Shown: positions 17,791-27,600 of the stretch, one piece after another | How the letters are laid out: every line of letters begins with the position of its first letter | Position numbering within the stretch: the stretch's first letter is position 1 | Assembly: GCA_003427395.1 (NCBI GenBank) | Contig: BFEA01000585.1 | Coordinates: 123,766 to 155,489, forward strand | Length of the DNA stretch: 31,724 nt | Direction of reading: 5' to 3' | From: Chara braunii | Taxonomy: Eukaryota; Streptophyta; Charophyceae; Charales; Characeae | Notes under the pieces: model-generated | The model's database searches: none | Told to the model about the DNA's origin: nothing | Seen by the model: only the letters and a program-made list of their open reading frames with translations | Made by a program: the position numbers and the translations under genes

Positions 17791-19680
17791 TGTAAGGACC
17801 TGTCCAAACACGGACCGAGAACACAACTGATTTCTGAGTTTGGCCACTAGAATGAATGCCTTGCTGAGATTCCCGTTTTCTGATGAGTTTTCCAATTTTG
17901 TGTGTGTGCATGCTTGCTGATCTGCGTGCCTGACTGAGTGCTTGACGACTTGAGTGTGTGTGTGACCCGCAAGGGTTCTTGCTTGCTTGGAAGGTTCGAA
18001 GGGCCGGTGCTTACCTGTGGCCGTGACATTGAGGGTTGCAGCGGGGAGATCACTCAAGTAACAAGATTAGGCCCACGACACTTAGGGCAAGGAAATCACT
18101 CAAGTAGCAGGTAGGCCGGTACCACACCAAGTAGTGGTAGATATGTCGGGTACTCGAGGCCAAGTAGAAGAAGACAAAAGTTGGCATTTTGAGAGGCCCA
18201 ATAGTTGTAGGCTAGGTCTGGGCGGTTACCAGTCCAAGTAGTCTGAGTCTAAGGCCTGTACGGGCAATATCAGAGCTTGCAATGATGTTTCCCTCCGAAA
18301 GGGAGGAGGTATTAGTTGCCTGGAGGCCGCACGGCCTAGGAAGTCACCGCCGAAGAGGCATACCTCCGGAAGGAGCGAAGTGCTCCTCCACATTTGTTGT
18401 GTGCGAGTTTGGAGTCACGCTGCTGGAGCGCTGGTTGGAGCGTTGTTGAGTCCAGTGTTGGGGAAGAGGAAGAGCGCCCAGCTCTCCACCTTGGCAATGG
18501 TGGTAGAGCTAGGGCTGGAGGAGGAGGAAGAAGAGGACTAGGGTAGGGGAGCGCTGCGGTGGAAGCAGCCATAGCTGCATTGGGTTGTCTTTTGCACGAC
18601 AGGGCAAGGCCCAAGTAGTCCGCCATAGCCTCGGGCTATGAAGAGGAAGGAGAGGGAGGCGGCCATGGCTATGGTGGACCTCAAGTTGTGCTGGCAGTAG
18701 AAGAGGGATTCGGACATTGATTCTGGTTTTGCCAGTCGTCATCATACCTATACTATTAAAGTTTATCAGCCGTGGGCTCCAACACAACCCGCCATCACCA
18801 ACCTGGGCCGTGCGATCATCGAAATGGATGACCGATATTTGTCCCGAAACGCTCTCTTTTGTCAACACTTGGTTGTGCGGTTCCTGGACAAGTGGATAGT
18901 CTGGCTGGTCGAGAAAACTGTCAGTGAAAGGAGAGAGCTTCTGCAAATGTTAGAGATTTTCGGAGATCGTCCGAATCAAGAGCCATGATGACGATCTGTC
19001 AGAGCTGACGGAAGGTGTTTAGAAATTTTGATGTGCTGGGAATGAACAGGGTCACGTTGTAGGGGAGGTGCATTGGAAAAAGAAGCGAAATGTAAATGGC
19101 ATTATTGAAAAATAGGATGGCGAAATAATTCTGACATTGAGAATGTGTTAGACGTTGAAAAGGCGCGGTGTATCTTTCTAACTTGCAACCTTTGTAAATG
19201 AACTTGGTCACATGCGCAACCTCCTCTGTTCCGGATTCAGCCAGGGCTCGATCCCTGGTCCGCAGTTTCCTGACTGCTGGCGCCCTTTGCAGCAGCGCTT
19301 GTTCTGAAATTCCTCCTTTTTGGCAACTTTTGGACTTCGGCACTTGGCACCATCCGACATTCTGGCGCCCAGACTCGAAACCTCCGATTTTCAGTTCACC
19401 CCTGAGGCAACTTGCTGCCCTCGGGACTGAACTTGAGTCCGGTACTTAAGACCAGACTCAAGCCCAGTAGTGGCATTCAGTTTTCAGCCTCAGTGCTTGT
19501 GCTTCAATGTGACTTGCTGCGACCTTGTGTTTCAGAATCCAGATTGCGACTTTGCGACTTTGCGACTTTGCCTCTTCGTGTCTGCGTCCGAGTCCGTGTC
19601 GAGTTGAGTGAGTGCGTGTGTGTGCTCTCACTCTCTCCCTCTCTCTCCCGACCTCGCTGCTTTGCCTAAGCCCTGTCACA
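17791..19680 (+). mobile_element. LTR (TGTAAGG...TGTCACA), probable extent
   Basis: Starts TGTAAGGACC right after the polypurine tract, so it acts as a 3' LTR for element A. The block ending CTGTCACA at 19681 (within one base) is followed at once by a tRNA-Met primer-binding site, as a 5' LTR would be. Five CAAGTA(G/A) words occur between 18055 and 18240. A CT-rich stretch precedes the end (19620-19650). The 1.9-kb length assumes one LTR; two partial LTRs fused are also possible. No protein-coding gene was recognised inside. Confidence 0.5.
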
Positions 19681-19681
19681 G

Positions 19682-19693
19682 TGGTATCAGAGC
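19682..19693 (+). other. Second primer-binding site (tRNA-Met type)
   Basis: GTGGTATCAGAGCGG contains an exact TGGTATCAGAGC immediately after CTGTCACA. It is the canonical plant retrotransposon PBS and marks the start of another plus-strand internal region (element C). Confidence 0.85.
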
Positions 19694-20830
19694 GGCAAAC
19701 GGCCCTCCCGCCCTCCCTGCTCCGACGCCGCCACGTCATGGACATCGTCGTCATCGTCACCGTCTTTGGCGCCGCTGCCAAGTCATCGTCATCGTCGCCC
19801 CATCATCGTCATCGCTGCCACGCCATCGTCATCGTTGTCCCGATATCGTCGTCGCTGCCACGTCATTGTCATTGCCTTATCCTCGCCATCGTTGCCTCGT
19901 CACCATTGTTGCTGCCATCACCGACGAGCAGGTCAGTCCTCGGCAATTTTTTAAATTTTCTCCCTTTTCCCCTGCCTCGTTTCTTCTTCTTCTTCTTCTT
20001 CTTCTTCTTCTCCTTCACCATCGCCGTCATCATTTTCTCTTCCCCCCTCCTCGTCGTCATCATGTCCCCCTTCTTCTTCCTCTTCTTCTTCTTTGTCGTC
20101 GTTGCACCACCCCCCTTCTTCGCGTTGCCACCACCCACCTCCCGCGCGATCAACCGCGCACTCTTCCCCGCCTTGCTTCCTTCCCCTCCCCATCGCTTCC
20201 TTCCCCCAACCCTCGCATGCCTCTGCCTCCACCCCGTGCACTNNNNNNNNNNNNNNNNNNNNNNNNNNNNNNNNNNNNNNNNNNNNNNNNNNNNNNNNNN
20301 NNNNNNNNNNNNNNNNNNNNNNNNNNNNNNNNNNNNNNNNNNNNNNNNNNNNNNNNNNNNNNNNNNNNNNNNNNNNNNNNNNNNNNNNNNNNNNNNNNNN
20401 NNNNNNNNNNCCCCCGTGCTGACCGCACACGCCTTTCTCCTCCGCGCGCCGTCGTTCCTCCCCGGCACATTACCACACACTTGCCCCCCGCCCCTGCACG
20501 GCTTTCCCCCACTTCCCCCCTACCCATCATCATCAATCATCATCATCATCATCCTCAATCACCACCATCGTCAATCATCATCGTCATCAATCACCACCAT
20601 CACCAATCATCATCATCATCATCATCATCATCGTCAATCTGATCGTTCAACCCCCCCCTGCGCTAACCTCCCCCATCAACCCTACCTACTACACTATCAC
20701 CCAATCAACCACATAGACAGGATCGCTCCCTCTCGATTTGATTAATTATTTCCTTTTTTTCCATTTTTTTTCTTTTTCAAAATTCATTTGAAATTTTTGT
20801 AATCAAAATCTTTCTCTCTTAATTCTGCAA
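19694..20830 (+). repeat. Low-complexity internal region of element C, with assembly gap
   Basis: Consists of ATCGTC/CATCGT-type repeats (19740-19920), a TTC run (19980-20012), CCT-rich sequence, a 168-base N-run at 20243-20410, then CATCAT/ATCACC repeats (20525-20640). Long frames across it (from 19608 or 19612) are composition artefacts and also read through the gap, so I do not call a protein. Confidence 0.75.
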
Positions 20831-20835
20831 GGAAT

Positions 20836-21481
20836 ATGAGCAAGAGCGATATACATAAAACCAAGTTGCAAAATCACACAGATGTCCAAGTAGCCATGTA
20901 CAAGCAGAGAGCGCAAATGCATCGAGATTCCATCCAGATAAGAGCAATACAATGAGCTCACGAGCCAATGTCCAAGCCCTCAGGCCACACCAACACCGTA
21001 TCCAATGTCGCTCCTACTCTGTCTGGCGCCCAGCGTCCAGCCTACACTACTCGCCTATCCTACTACACCAGCATTCACGCAACAGGCTCACTTCGACTTT
21101 GAAGACCAAGGTACATGACGTTAACACCATAGCTGACCTCCCTCATGCACCAGGTATGTATCTCGTTTCTCCCCTCGTCACCCCTGACTTCCCACAGTGT
21201 GCATTCTCAACACCCCAAGACCACCTTCGCCATCCAGACCTGTGCCCAGCAGCCCGGCTATGGCTGCCGTGCGCCCACTGCCCAGCAGTGCACCTCACAC
21301 CCCGGCGCCCGTGCGTGGACCCAGCCGGCAGCTTCGTGCAGATCATGAAGTTGCAACGCAGCAGCGTGGCCGCATTGCCTGCGAAGGCCAAAATGACCTG
21401 CCCAGTGATGCTCACTTTCCTATATGGAAAGTGAACTCAGCCTCTGCTGCCGCTGGGCCTGGCTGGGCGAGCATCCAGTAG
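20836..21481 (+). pseudogene. Possible decayed gag-like or host coding remnant
   Basis: ATG 20836 gives a short basic, Gln-rich peptide (QVAMYKQRAQMHRDSIQIRA) ending at TGA 20953. Beyond it two frames remain partly open, one reading SYYTSIHATGSLRL and another QQAHFDFEDQ. A potential intron with GT near 21110 and AG near 21197 would join the latter to a Pro/Ser-rich frame that ends near 21481. Position downstream of a PBS favours a retrotransposon gag. I recognise no domain, and the splicing idea is speculative. Confidence 0.25.
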
Positions 21482-21551
21482 CTTCCATTCGGGCCTCAAT
21501 GCCTGCGCCCAGGCCCAGTTGCAGTTACGGGCCTGGGCCCTTTACAGTTGG

Positions 21552-21975
21552 GCACGTCCAGGCAGTCCACGGGCCTCCACATGTTCGCTGTGATCTCATT
21601 GGCTCACGACCACTATGTGCCGACAATGCTGCAATCTCATTGGTCCATGGCTGTTGTATGATGTGTCAGCCTCTGAAAGCACACGCCCAGGGCCTCAACT
21701 GTACGGGCCCGTGGGCTCAACTGCCCGTCGAGGCTGCAACTTTCGGAAGGACCCTGGAGAGGCTCACATTGCTCTGTAACCAACTGCCGTGCTGCAACTG
21801 TCTGATACCCACATATGGAAAAATGTCAAATCTTGGCCTCTTGTGAATATTCAGGCCCGCCTTCACTTAGGGCGGCACAGGGCTGCTGAGGGCCACTGCC
21901 CAGAACATGTGCATATCTGATAAAGGCTCCATGAGGGCTCAATGTCCCGCACGTATACGGCCCCTTTAGGGTGAT
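21552..21975. repeat. Segmental repeat, copy 1
   Basis: Matches 23541-23951 with only scattered substitutions, offset about 1989 bp. It starts near GCACGTCCAGGC and ends TTTAGGGTGAT. It contains the CCGCC-TTCACTTAG-GGCGG hairpin (21857-21875), which also occurs at 22016-22036 and, inverted, at the window end. A frame across both copies (up to 21846) is open but shows no known domain. Confidence 0.85.
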
Positions 21976-22454
21976 CACACTGGCATGTACCTAGGCCTTG
22001 GCACAAATTGGCAGTCCCGCCTTCACTTAGGGCGGGCAAGGCCTTCCCACCACTGCCGAGGGGTCGAATCCTCGCATCCCTTCCCCCTTAGCTTCGAAAG
22101 TCCCGTGAAAAGCCTTTAAATTCTTCATCAACCTGATGTCTGCAGTGACTTGGTGCAGTAGAACTTCTTGGAAGATGCAGAAGATATGACTTCTCAGGAG
22201 GCCTTCTTTGGGATGTCTCTTTCGATGGTTGGGGCAGCACGCATTCTTAATGAATGATATAATCAGTTTTCATCATCTATGTGTGCAGACAGGTATCGTA
22301 CAGATTGAGGAGGCTTTACACTAATGTGGGTAATATAGGGGTGACCATCCCAATCAAACCCGAAACCAAACCAGGAACCAGATTAGAAACCAGACCGGAA
22401 ATCAGACCAGACTTCTGACTAGCCCTTTATTTAGCTATAGCAGTATACTAGATG
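21976..22454. other. Unassigned; one partial repeat and short degenerate repeats
   Basis: Holds a partial copy of the CCCGCC hairpin word (22016-22036). A short plus-strand peptide of ordinary look (EDMTSQEAFFGMSLSMVG, near 22185-22240) ends in a stop. A run of AAACCAGACC-like words lies at 22358-22410. No family recognised. Confidence 0.35.
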
Positions 22455-22766
22455 TCAAGTCTTTATGTAACTGCTTGTGGCCTGACCCAGACTCATTCTC
22501 CGTACTTGACATAAAGTATGTCTACTGTACAGTGCCCCTGATGTAAAATCAACAACCCACAGCAGCTGCTTATGAATAAGCTTCTGAGCTAGCATACGTT
22601 GGTGTTGATATTCAGGTTTCAGGTAGGAAGGGTTTTTTGTTAGTGTAGCTGGCAGCATAACTGCAACAACGTAAAAAGTCCTTTTATCATGCTTCAGGAT
22701 GTCTTCCTGAAGATATTTTGTAGTTAGCTGTCCTTCTGTCCCTGCCACTTGCTTTTTGCAGTTCAA
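22455..22766 (-). CDS. Hypothetical protein, 103 aa
   Basis: ATG-initiated minus-strand frame with balanced composition. It starts MNCKKQVAGTEGQLTTKYLQ and contains HDKRTFYVVAVMLPATL and LLWVVDFTSGALYSRH. I see no signal peptide, zinc motif or repeat and recognise no family. It sits alone between the two copies of a segmental repeat, with no TATA box or intron border I can defend. The length is within what chance would give in 31 kb, so treat it as a candidate only. Confidence 0.2.
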   Translation of the reverse strand: MNCKKQVAGTEGQLTTKYLQEDILKHDKRTFYVVAVMLPATLTKNPSYLKPEYQHQRMLAQKLIHKQLLWVVDFTSGALYSRHTLCQVRRMSLGQATSSYIKT

Positions 22767-23425
22767 TTATAAAGTAGACATTTCAAGATTGTTTGAGCAG
22801 TTAGGCAGTCTGATAACCCATGCAGGTCTGTCCGTACCCTAGTTAGCCCTTGAGGTCTCATAAATAGCGATTACGTAGCTTACTTCAAAGATCAGTCCTT
22901 TCCGTAAAATACCTTACATTTCTCTGTCTTAGGTTTCACATACATTTGAGAAACAAATCCAGACGGAGAAAGAAGGTTTTGTATAACATCGAGGACAACC
23001 ATAGGCATTAGCGTAGGTTCTCGGCATTCTATCCGCGTTCAAAGTGCCCAGTCGCATGTTTGTTTGTATTCTAAAAATAAACTACTCAAAGGTGTCTATT
23101 ATAATTTTTCAATTACTAGTATAGAAATTAAGTTGTATATTATTTATTTGGAGATCCTCGGTCTCCACGTCCCCAGCTCCTTTACTTAGATTTTCATATA
23201 TATAATGATCTCTAGGGGTACGTATATGGCCCTATTTGTCTCTCCTTTGTTTGATTCGCCAGTCGTCATCTCATAACATAAGAGTCATCCTATAGTTCTT
23301 TCCTTCATGGGAAGGAGGGCCGGTTCCAAGGAGATATGAACATTAAGCGACAGCATTTTCTCCCTCAGAAGAAGCTTGATAGGCCTGCCATTCCGAGACT
23401 TCAAGATTAGGCAGATATCCCACCA
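22767..23425. other. Unassigned AT-rich spacer
   Basis: No frame of convincing composition, no repeat partner within the window. The sequence becomes AT-rich near 23070-23210. Confidence 0.3.
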
Positions 23426-23512
23426 TTGGTTCTGTCAGTTCCCATAGGAACACTTCAACCTTGCCCACCCTTGGTTCTGTCAGTTCCCATAGGAACACTT
23501 CAACCTTGAAGG
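23426..23512. repeat. Tandem duplication, about 45-bp unit
   Basis: The word TTGGTTCTGTCAGTTCCCAT and the AGGAACACTTCAACCTTG that follows it occur twice in direct succession with no internal difference, indicating a recent duplication. Confidence 0.85.
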
Positions 23513-23540
23513 GGTAACTACTAGTGAAGTGTCACAAACA

Positions 23541-23951
23541 GCACATCCAGGCTGTCCACGGGCCTCCACATGTTCGCTGTGATCTCATTGGTTCACGGCC
23601 ACTATGTGCCGGCAATGCTGCAATCTCATTGGTTCGTGGCTGTTGTATGATGTGTCGGCCTCTGAAAGCACACGCCGAGGGCCTCAACTGTACGGGGCCC
23701 TGGGCTCAACTGCCCATTGAGGCTGCAACTTCCGGAAAGAACCTGGAGAGGCTCACATTGCTCTGTAACCGACTGGCGTGCTGCAACTGTCTGATACCCA
23801 CATATGGAAAAATATCAAATCTTGGCCTCTTGTGAATATTCAGGCCCGCCTTCACTTAGAGCGGCACAGGGCTTGCTGAGAACATGTGCATATCTGATAA
23901 AGTCCCCGCGAGGGCTCAATTTCCTGCACGTATACGGCCCCTTTAGGGTGA
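23541..23951. repeat. Segmental repeat, copy 2, ending at the element B LTR
   Basis: Direct copy of 21552-21975. It lacks about 15 bp after GCTGAG near 23880 relative to copy 1. It stops exactly at TTTAGGGTGA, where the LTR of element B begins, whereas copy 1 continues TCACACTGG. This marks the insertion point of element B inside the repeat. Confidence 0.85.
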
Positions 23952-25115
23952 TGTTGCATACTCGTGAAACACAGTCATAAGTATGGCGCAGATTCCCAGA
24001 ACCGACGAGATAATACAGAGTACATACAAATACAGCGGAAGACTTGAGATACATGGATTGACTCGGATTTGACTCAGACTGCAACGAAACACTCACAAAC
24101 ATACATCGGTGGTGTGAAGCCCGGGCCTGGGACTTAGAAGAGAAGGCCAGGGGCAAACCTCATACACGGATGAATGGAGGGGAGGAGAGATGAAGGGAGG
24201 AGGAGAGGGAAGATGACGTCAACTCAATGGTTCCAAAGATAGTATCTCGAAAAATCAGAAATAGCGAAAATCCAAAATGTCGCAAACACAGAGTCTCACA
24301 GTGTCTCAGATATCGTCCTCACGGTGTCAAGATACATCCTCAGAGTTAGATGAGGGTCAGATCCCAAAGTAGTCCTCAACCTGCAGTCTCAAGTCGCTAC
24401 CTCTAGTATCATCAAAACTCATAACCATCCTTCATAGTCATAGTAGCCCAGTAGCGTAATCCCAAAAGTAGTCTTAGACTTAGAGGAGAGAGAGAGAGAG
24501 GGAGAGAGAGAGAGGGAGAGAGAGAGAGCGGAGGAGGAAGAAGAGGGAAGAAAGGCGAAGCCTTTCTCCGTGGTACCTGGCGATGCAGCTATGGCACTGC
24601 AGGACTGGGCGTTGCGCCGTGGGCTGGGCCAGAGATCGGCGCTATCCCCTGCTGCGCTGTTCCTCCTTGCGGCTGCGCTAATCCCTTCTCGCTGCTCCTC
24701 TTCCTGCTGAAACGCTGCGCTAATCCTGAGGCCTAACTCGTAGAGTAACCGTACACTAACCTCCCTGACTGAGGCTGGTACCTAGCTTATATAGTGTTGG
24801 GTCGGCCTCAGTCCTAATGAGTGCCTTCGGGTCTGGACCGTTGATCGGGCCCAATGGTTCAGATCCGATTTCGAAATCTGGAACAGTGCCGCCTAAACTG
24901 CGCCGCCGGCCGGTCCTATCGATGGACCGGTACCTGGCCTCACCAACTAGCAGTTGGGTCTGGTGGGGTCTAAACGAGGCCTATCGGACCCTAAACTGAA
25001 CCGACTGTTCCTAGGCCTACCTGGACCTATCTGGGACCGCACCTAGGCCTAAACTATGCCTACTACAGAACCAGGCCCTAACTGGGGCCCGTGTGGTATC
25101 AATATGCCACACACT
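23952..25115 (-). mobile_element. 3' LTR of element B (minus strand)
   Basis: On minus the LTR runs TGTGTGGCAT (from 25115) to GTATGCAACA (at 23952), with TGT...ACA ends and about 1.16 kb length. It is preceded by a polypurine tract. A TATA box (CTATATAAG on minus) lies at 24786-24794. A CT-rich microsatellite downstream of it (24480-24545) would be in R/U5. A 7-bp perfect hairpin lies at 24910-24916/24924-24930. The flank at 23947-23951 (GGTGA) is the candidate target-site duplication; its partner is outside the window. Confidence 0.8.
24480..24545 (-). repeat. (CT)n/(CTT)n microsatellite in the LTR of element B
   Basis: Plus strand shows GA-rich units (GAGAGA with GGGA interruptions); on the sense (minus) strand it is pyrimidine-rich. 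It lies downstream of the LTR TATA box, so it would be in the transcript leader. Confidence 0.85.
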
Positions 25116-25842
25116 CCCCCCCTTGAAGACCGAGCTAACTGCGAGGGCGAAGCAGTCTAGCCGATGTCCATGCGGCCCGGGCGGGTTGGGCAGCTTCCTT
25201 AGCAAGTCACCGTTTTTCGTAGTGCGCAAAGATGAGGGGTGTTGTCGCCTTCAGATCAGCTTGTGAAATCCAGCGTGTGTCGTCGGGATCGCATTGCTTG
25301 AATGTAACTTTGTACTGCATTGGCTTGTTGTCGTGCTTGCGATGGGCGAGGACACGGTCAACCTCCTAGTGACCGTCCATTGAAGGAGGGTCGTGGGAAC
25401 GTCTGCCTGGAAAGTCCGTTCGTGAGGCTGGAGTGTAGTGACCAGGTACCTAGGCCTAAATCGTGCCTACTACAGAACCACGTCCTAACTGGGGCCCGTG
25501 TGGTATCAGTATGCCACACACTCCCCCCCTTGAAGACCGAGCTAACTGCGAGGGCGAAGCTGTCTAGCCGATGTCCATGCGGCCCGGGCGGGTTGGGCAG
25601 CTTCCTTAGCAAGTCGTCGTTTTTCGTAGTGCGCAAAGATGAGGGGTGTTGTCGCCTTCAGATCAGCTCGTGAAATCCAGCGTGTGTCGTCGGGATCGCA
25701 TTGCTTGAATGTAACTTTGCACTGCATTGGCTTGTTGTGGTGCTTGCGATGGGCGAGGACACGGTCGACCTCCTAGTGACCGTCCATTGAAGGAGGGTCG
25801 TGGGACCGTTTGCCTGGAAAGTCCGTTCGTGAGGCTGGAGTG
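25043..25842 (-). repeat. 407-bp tandem duplication of element B's 3' end
   Basis: 25043-25438 and 25448-25842 are near-identical direct copies. Each contains, reading on minus, the end of the integrase/chromodomain coding, a polypurine tract (around 25116-25130 and 25523-25537) and the first 70 or so bases of the LTR. The upstream break lies between GTGTAG (25438) and ACCAGGTACC. The outer copy leads into the full LTR; the inner copy is joined to the rest of pol. Confidence 0.85.
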
Positions 25843-26290
25843 TAGACCGCCAGCTTTGAAGCGTGAAATACCGGGTGGACCGTCAAATGCGGGGGAATCT
25901 CGATTATGAAAGATGGACCCGTGGGGTCGTCGCCAACTGCTGAAGTGACCTTCCATGGCCCAAACCACTTAGGGAGGAGCTTGCGTGAGACGTGCTGCTC
26001 GAGTGCGAATTCCTCGGAGGTGACCCAAACAAGGTCGCTGATGCGGATTGGACACGGGATGCGACGCCGACTCGCTTGCTGCTGCATACGGACCTGAGCC
26101 TTTTGCATATTTGCGCAGACTTTGGCCAGCAGTTCCCTGTACTTCCGTGTAGAAGCGGGGAAGCAAGCGGCGTCAATATCGACAACCCGTGGGAGCAAAA
26201 TGCATGCGAAGATATGGCCTTTCCGTCCACCGTGATGCAACTCAAGGGAGTCACGCCGATCGTCAGTTGCACCGAAGTGTTGTAGGCGAA
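25542..26290 (-). pseudogene. pol: Element B integrase C-terminal domain and chromodomain
   Basis: Reads HHGGRKGHIF from about 26240, a linker with KYRELLAKVCANMQKAQVRM, then the GPY/F module KLLPKWFGPWKV and VHPVFHASKLAVY, to a TAG at 25773-25775. The same frame continues EVDRVLAHRKHHNKPMQ, KVTFKQCDPDDTRW and ISRADL, a chromodomain of the kind that directs chromoviruses to marked chromatin (established for the group). The TAG falls between the linker and chromodomain and could be a CAG-to-TAG transition. The frame ends at 25542, just before the polypurine tract. Confidence 0.85.
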
Positions 26291-27110
26291 CTCGGTGTCG
26301 GGAAGGCGGTCAACCTTGTCCTTCTCATCCGAGCGGATGAGTGTGTGGAGCATCATCTGCGCAGTCTGGTGCGCACGTTCCGTTTGCCCATCCTTTTGAG
26401 GATGTCGTGCGGAACCCGGTTTCATGTTGGTGCCGGACTCCACCATGAGTGTCGGCCAAAAGGCTGACATGAAACGAGTGTCGTGGTCTCTAACCGGAAC
26501 GTCGTGGCTGCAAAACCAGCCGGTGTGCAAGAGTCGTGCGAGCTCGGGAGCCGTCGCGTGATACTTGCATGGAATAAATCGAGCGTACTTGCTCAAACGG
26601 TCGACAACCGTGATAATACCATCATGGCCAAGGCGATCGCGAGGGAAAGGACCGGTCACATCCATAGCAATGGAGAGACCTGGTTCTCGAGGAATCGACA
26701 ATGGTTTCAGTTCGCCGTACGGGAGCTGATGGTGCCCTTTGTTCCGGTGGCAAACTGCGCATGACTGAATGTACCGGTTGACGTCGCTGATGATGTCCGA
26801 CCAGTGAAATCGCTGGCGGAGTCGTGCAAGTGTTGCGTGCGACGCCAAGGTGTCCCGCCAGCCGCGAATCGTGGTATTCGCCAAGGAGGCGAGTGTGCAA
26901 GATGCGGTCTTGGGGAACACACAACAAGTCCTTGCCTCGTGTATGGAGAAGCAAGTAGCTGTCGACAATGCGATAATTGCTTGCCGGCGGGTGATCCGAT
27001 GATAAGTCCGCGTGGAGTGTGGAGAATCCTGGATCTGACTTGTAGCCGTTTACGAAATGTTGTTGCAGGTCCTCGTCGAGGCCGAATGTGGAGTGCACCA
27101 AGGTGCAAAG
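26290..27110 (-). pseudogene. pol: Element B integrase: zinc-binding domain and catalytic core
   Basis: The zinc-binding histidines are in EYHDSRLAGHLG (frame ending at 26622). After a frameshift near 26825 the cysteines follow in SCAVCHRNKG. The core has all three catalytic residues: Asp in AMDVTGP (26660-26662), Asp in DHDTRF (26480-26482) and Glu in DGQTERAH (26378-26380). It runs to TEFAYNTSVQLTIGVTPL near 26290, where a second frameshift moves coding to the next domain. Apart from the two shifts, the domain looks complete. Confidence 0.88.
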
Positions 27111-27600
27111 ATCGGGTCTTCACGAGAGAGCATCCGCTGCCTTGTTCGAGGGGCCCGGAATATGCTTGGAGGTGAAGTCGAACTTGTCGATGAAGTACAT
27201 CCAGCGACCGATTGTGCTGCTCACCGTGTCTTGCGTCTTGTAATAAGTCCGGATTGTTGCCTGTTCCGACACCCGAGGAGAAAGTGACGCCAACGCTCAA
27301 GTACGGTGACAAAAGCTAGCAGTTCCTTCTTCCTCCCATCATCAAGAGAATTGATGGGCGACACCTTTTGGCTGAAGTACTCAACCGGATGCCAGTCTGT
27401 GCCGTCATGCTGTTCCAAAACCGCGCCAATGCCGTAACCAGAAGCATCCCTAGTTACTTTGGTAGGCAAGGTCGGGTCATAGATGCTTAGGACGGGAACT
27501 TGAAGCAAGGCCGTCTTCAGTGTATGGAAAACGTGTCGGGCTTCGTCCTTGAACTCGAAGGGCACCAAGGGGGACTGAAGTCGTGACAATGGTGCAGCGA
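27111..27600 (-). pseudogene. pol: Element B RNase H
   Basis: Degrades the RNA strand of the RNA-DNA hybrid. Seen as YDPTLPTKVTRDASGYGIGA (the first acidic residue in RDAS), PVEYFSQKVSPIN and ELLAFVTVLERWRHFLLG. A frameshift near 27270 follows. The end, TIGRWMYFIDKFDF and PGPSNKAADALS, is read in the next frame, with a TGA at 27120-27122 where an Arg codon would be expected (possible CGA-to-TGA transition). Unlike element A, the domain is present. Confidence 0.85.

Noticed and set aside
17876-17895. Hammerhead ribozyme core (CTGATGAG at about 17879)
   Set aside because: No CGAAA partner or flanking helices at the required spacing, so a chance match.
18264-18280. Another primer-binding site (AATATCAGAGC)
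   Set aside because: It lacks the TGG start, does not follow a clear LTR end, and a perfect PBS exists at 19682.
18336-18946. Minus-strand proteins of 96-145 aa opposite the LTR
   Set aside because: Pro/Leu/Ser-rich frames antisense to LTR sequence, overlapping each other, with no recognisable domain.
19608-20745. Proteins of 344-377 aa on the plus strand
   Set aside because: They translate simple ATC/CTC/TTC repeats and read straight through 168 unknown bases, so they are not genes.
22045-22075. tRNA B-box-like word GGTCGAATCC
   Set aside because: No A box at the right distance and no acceptor stem could be drawn.
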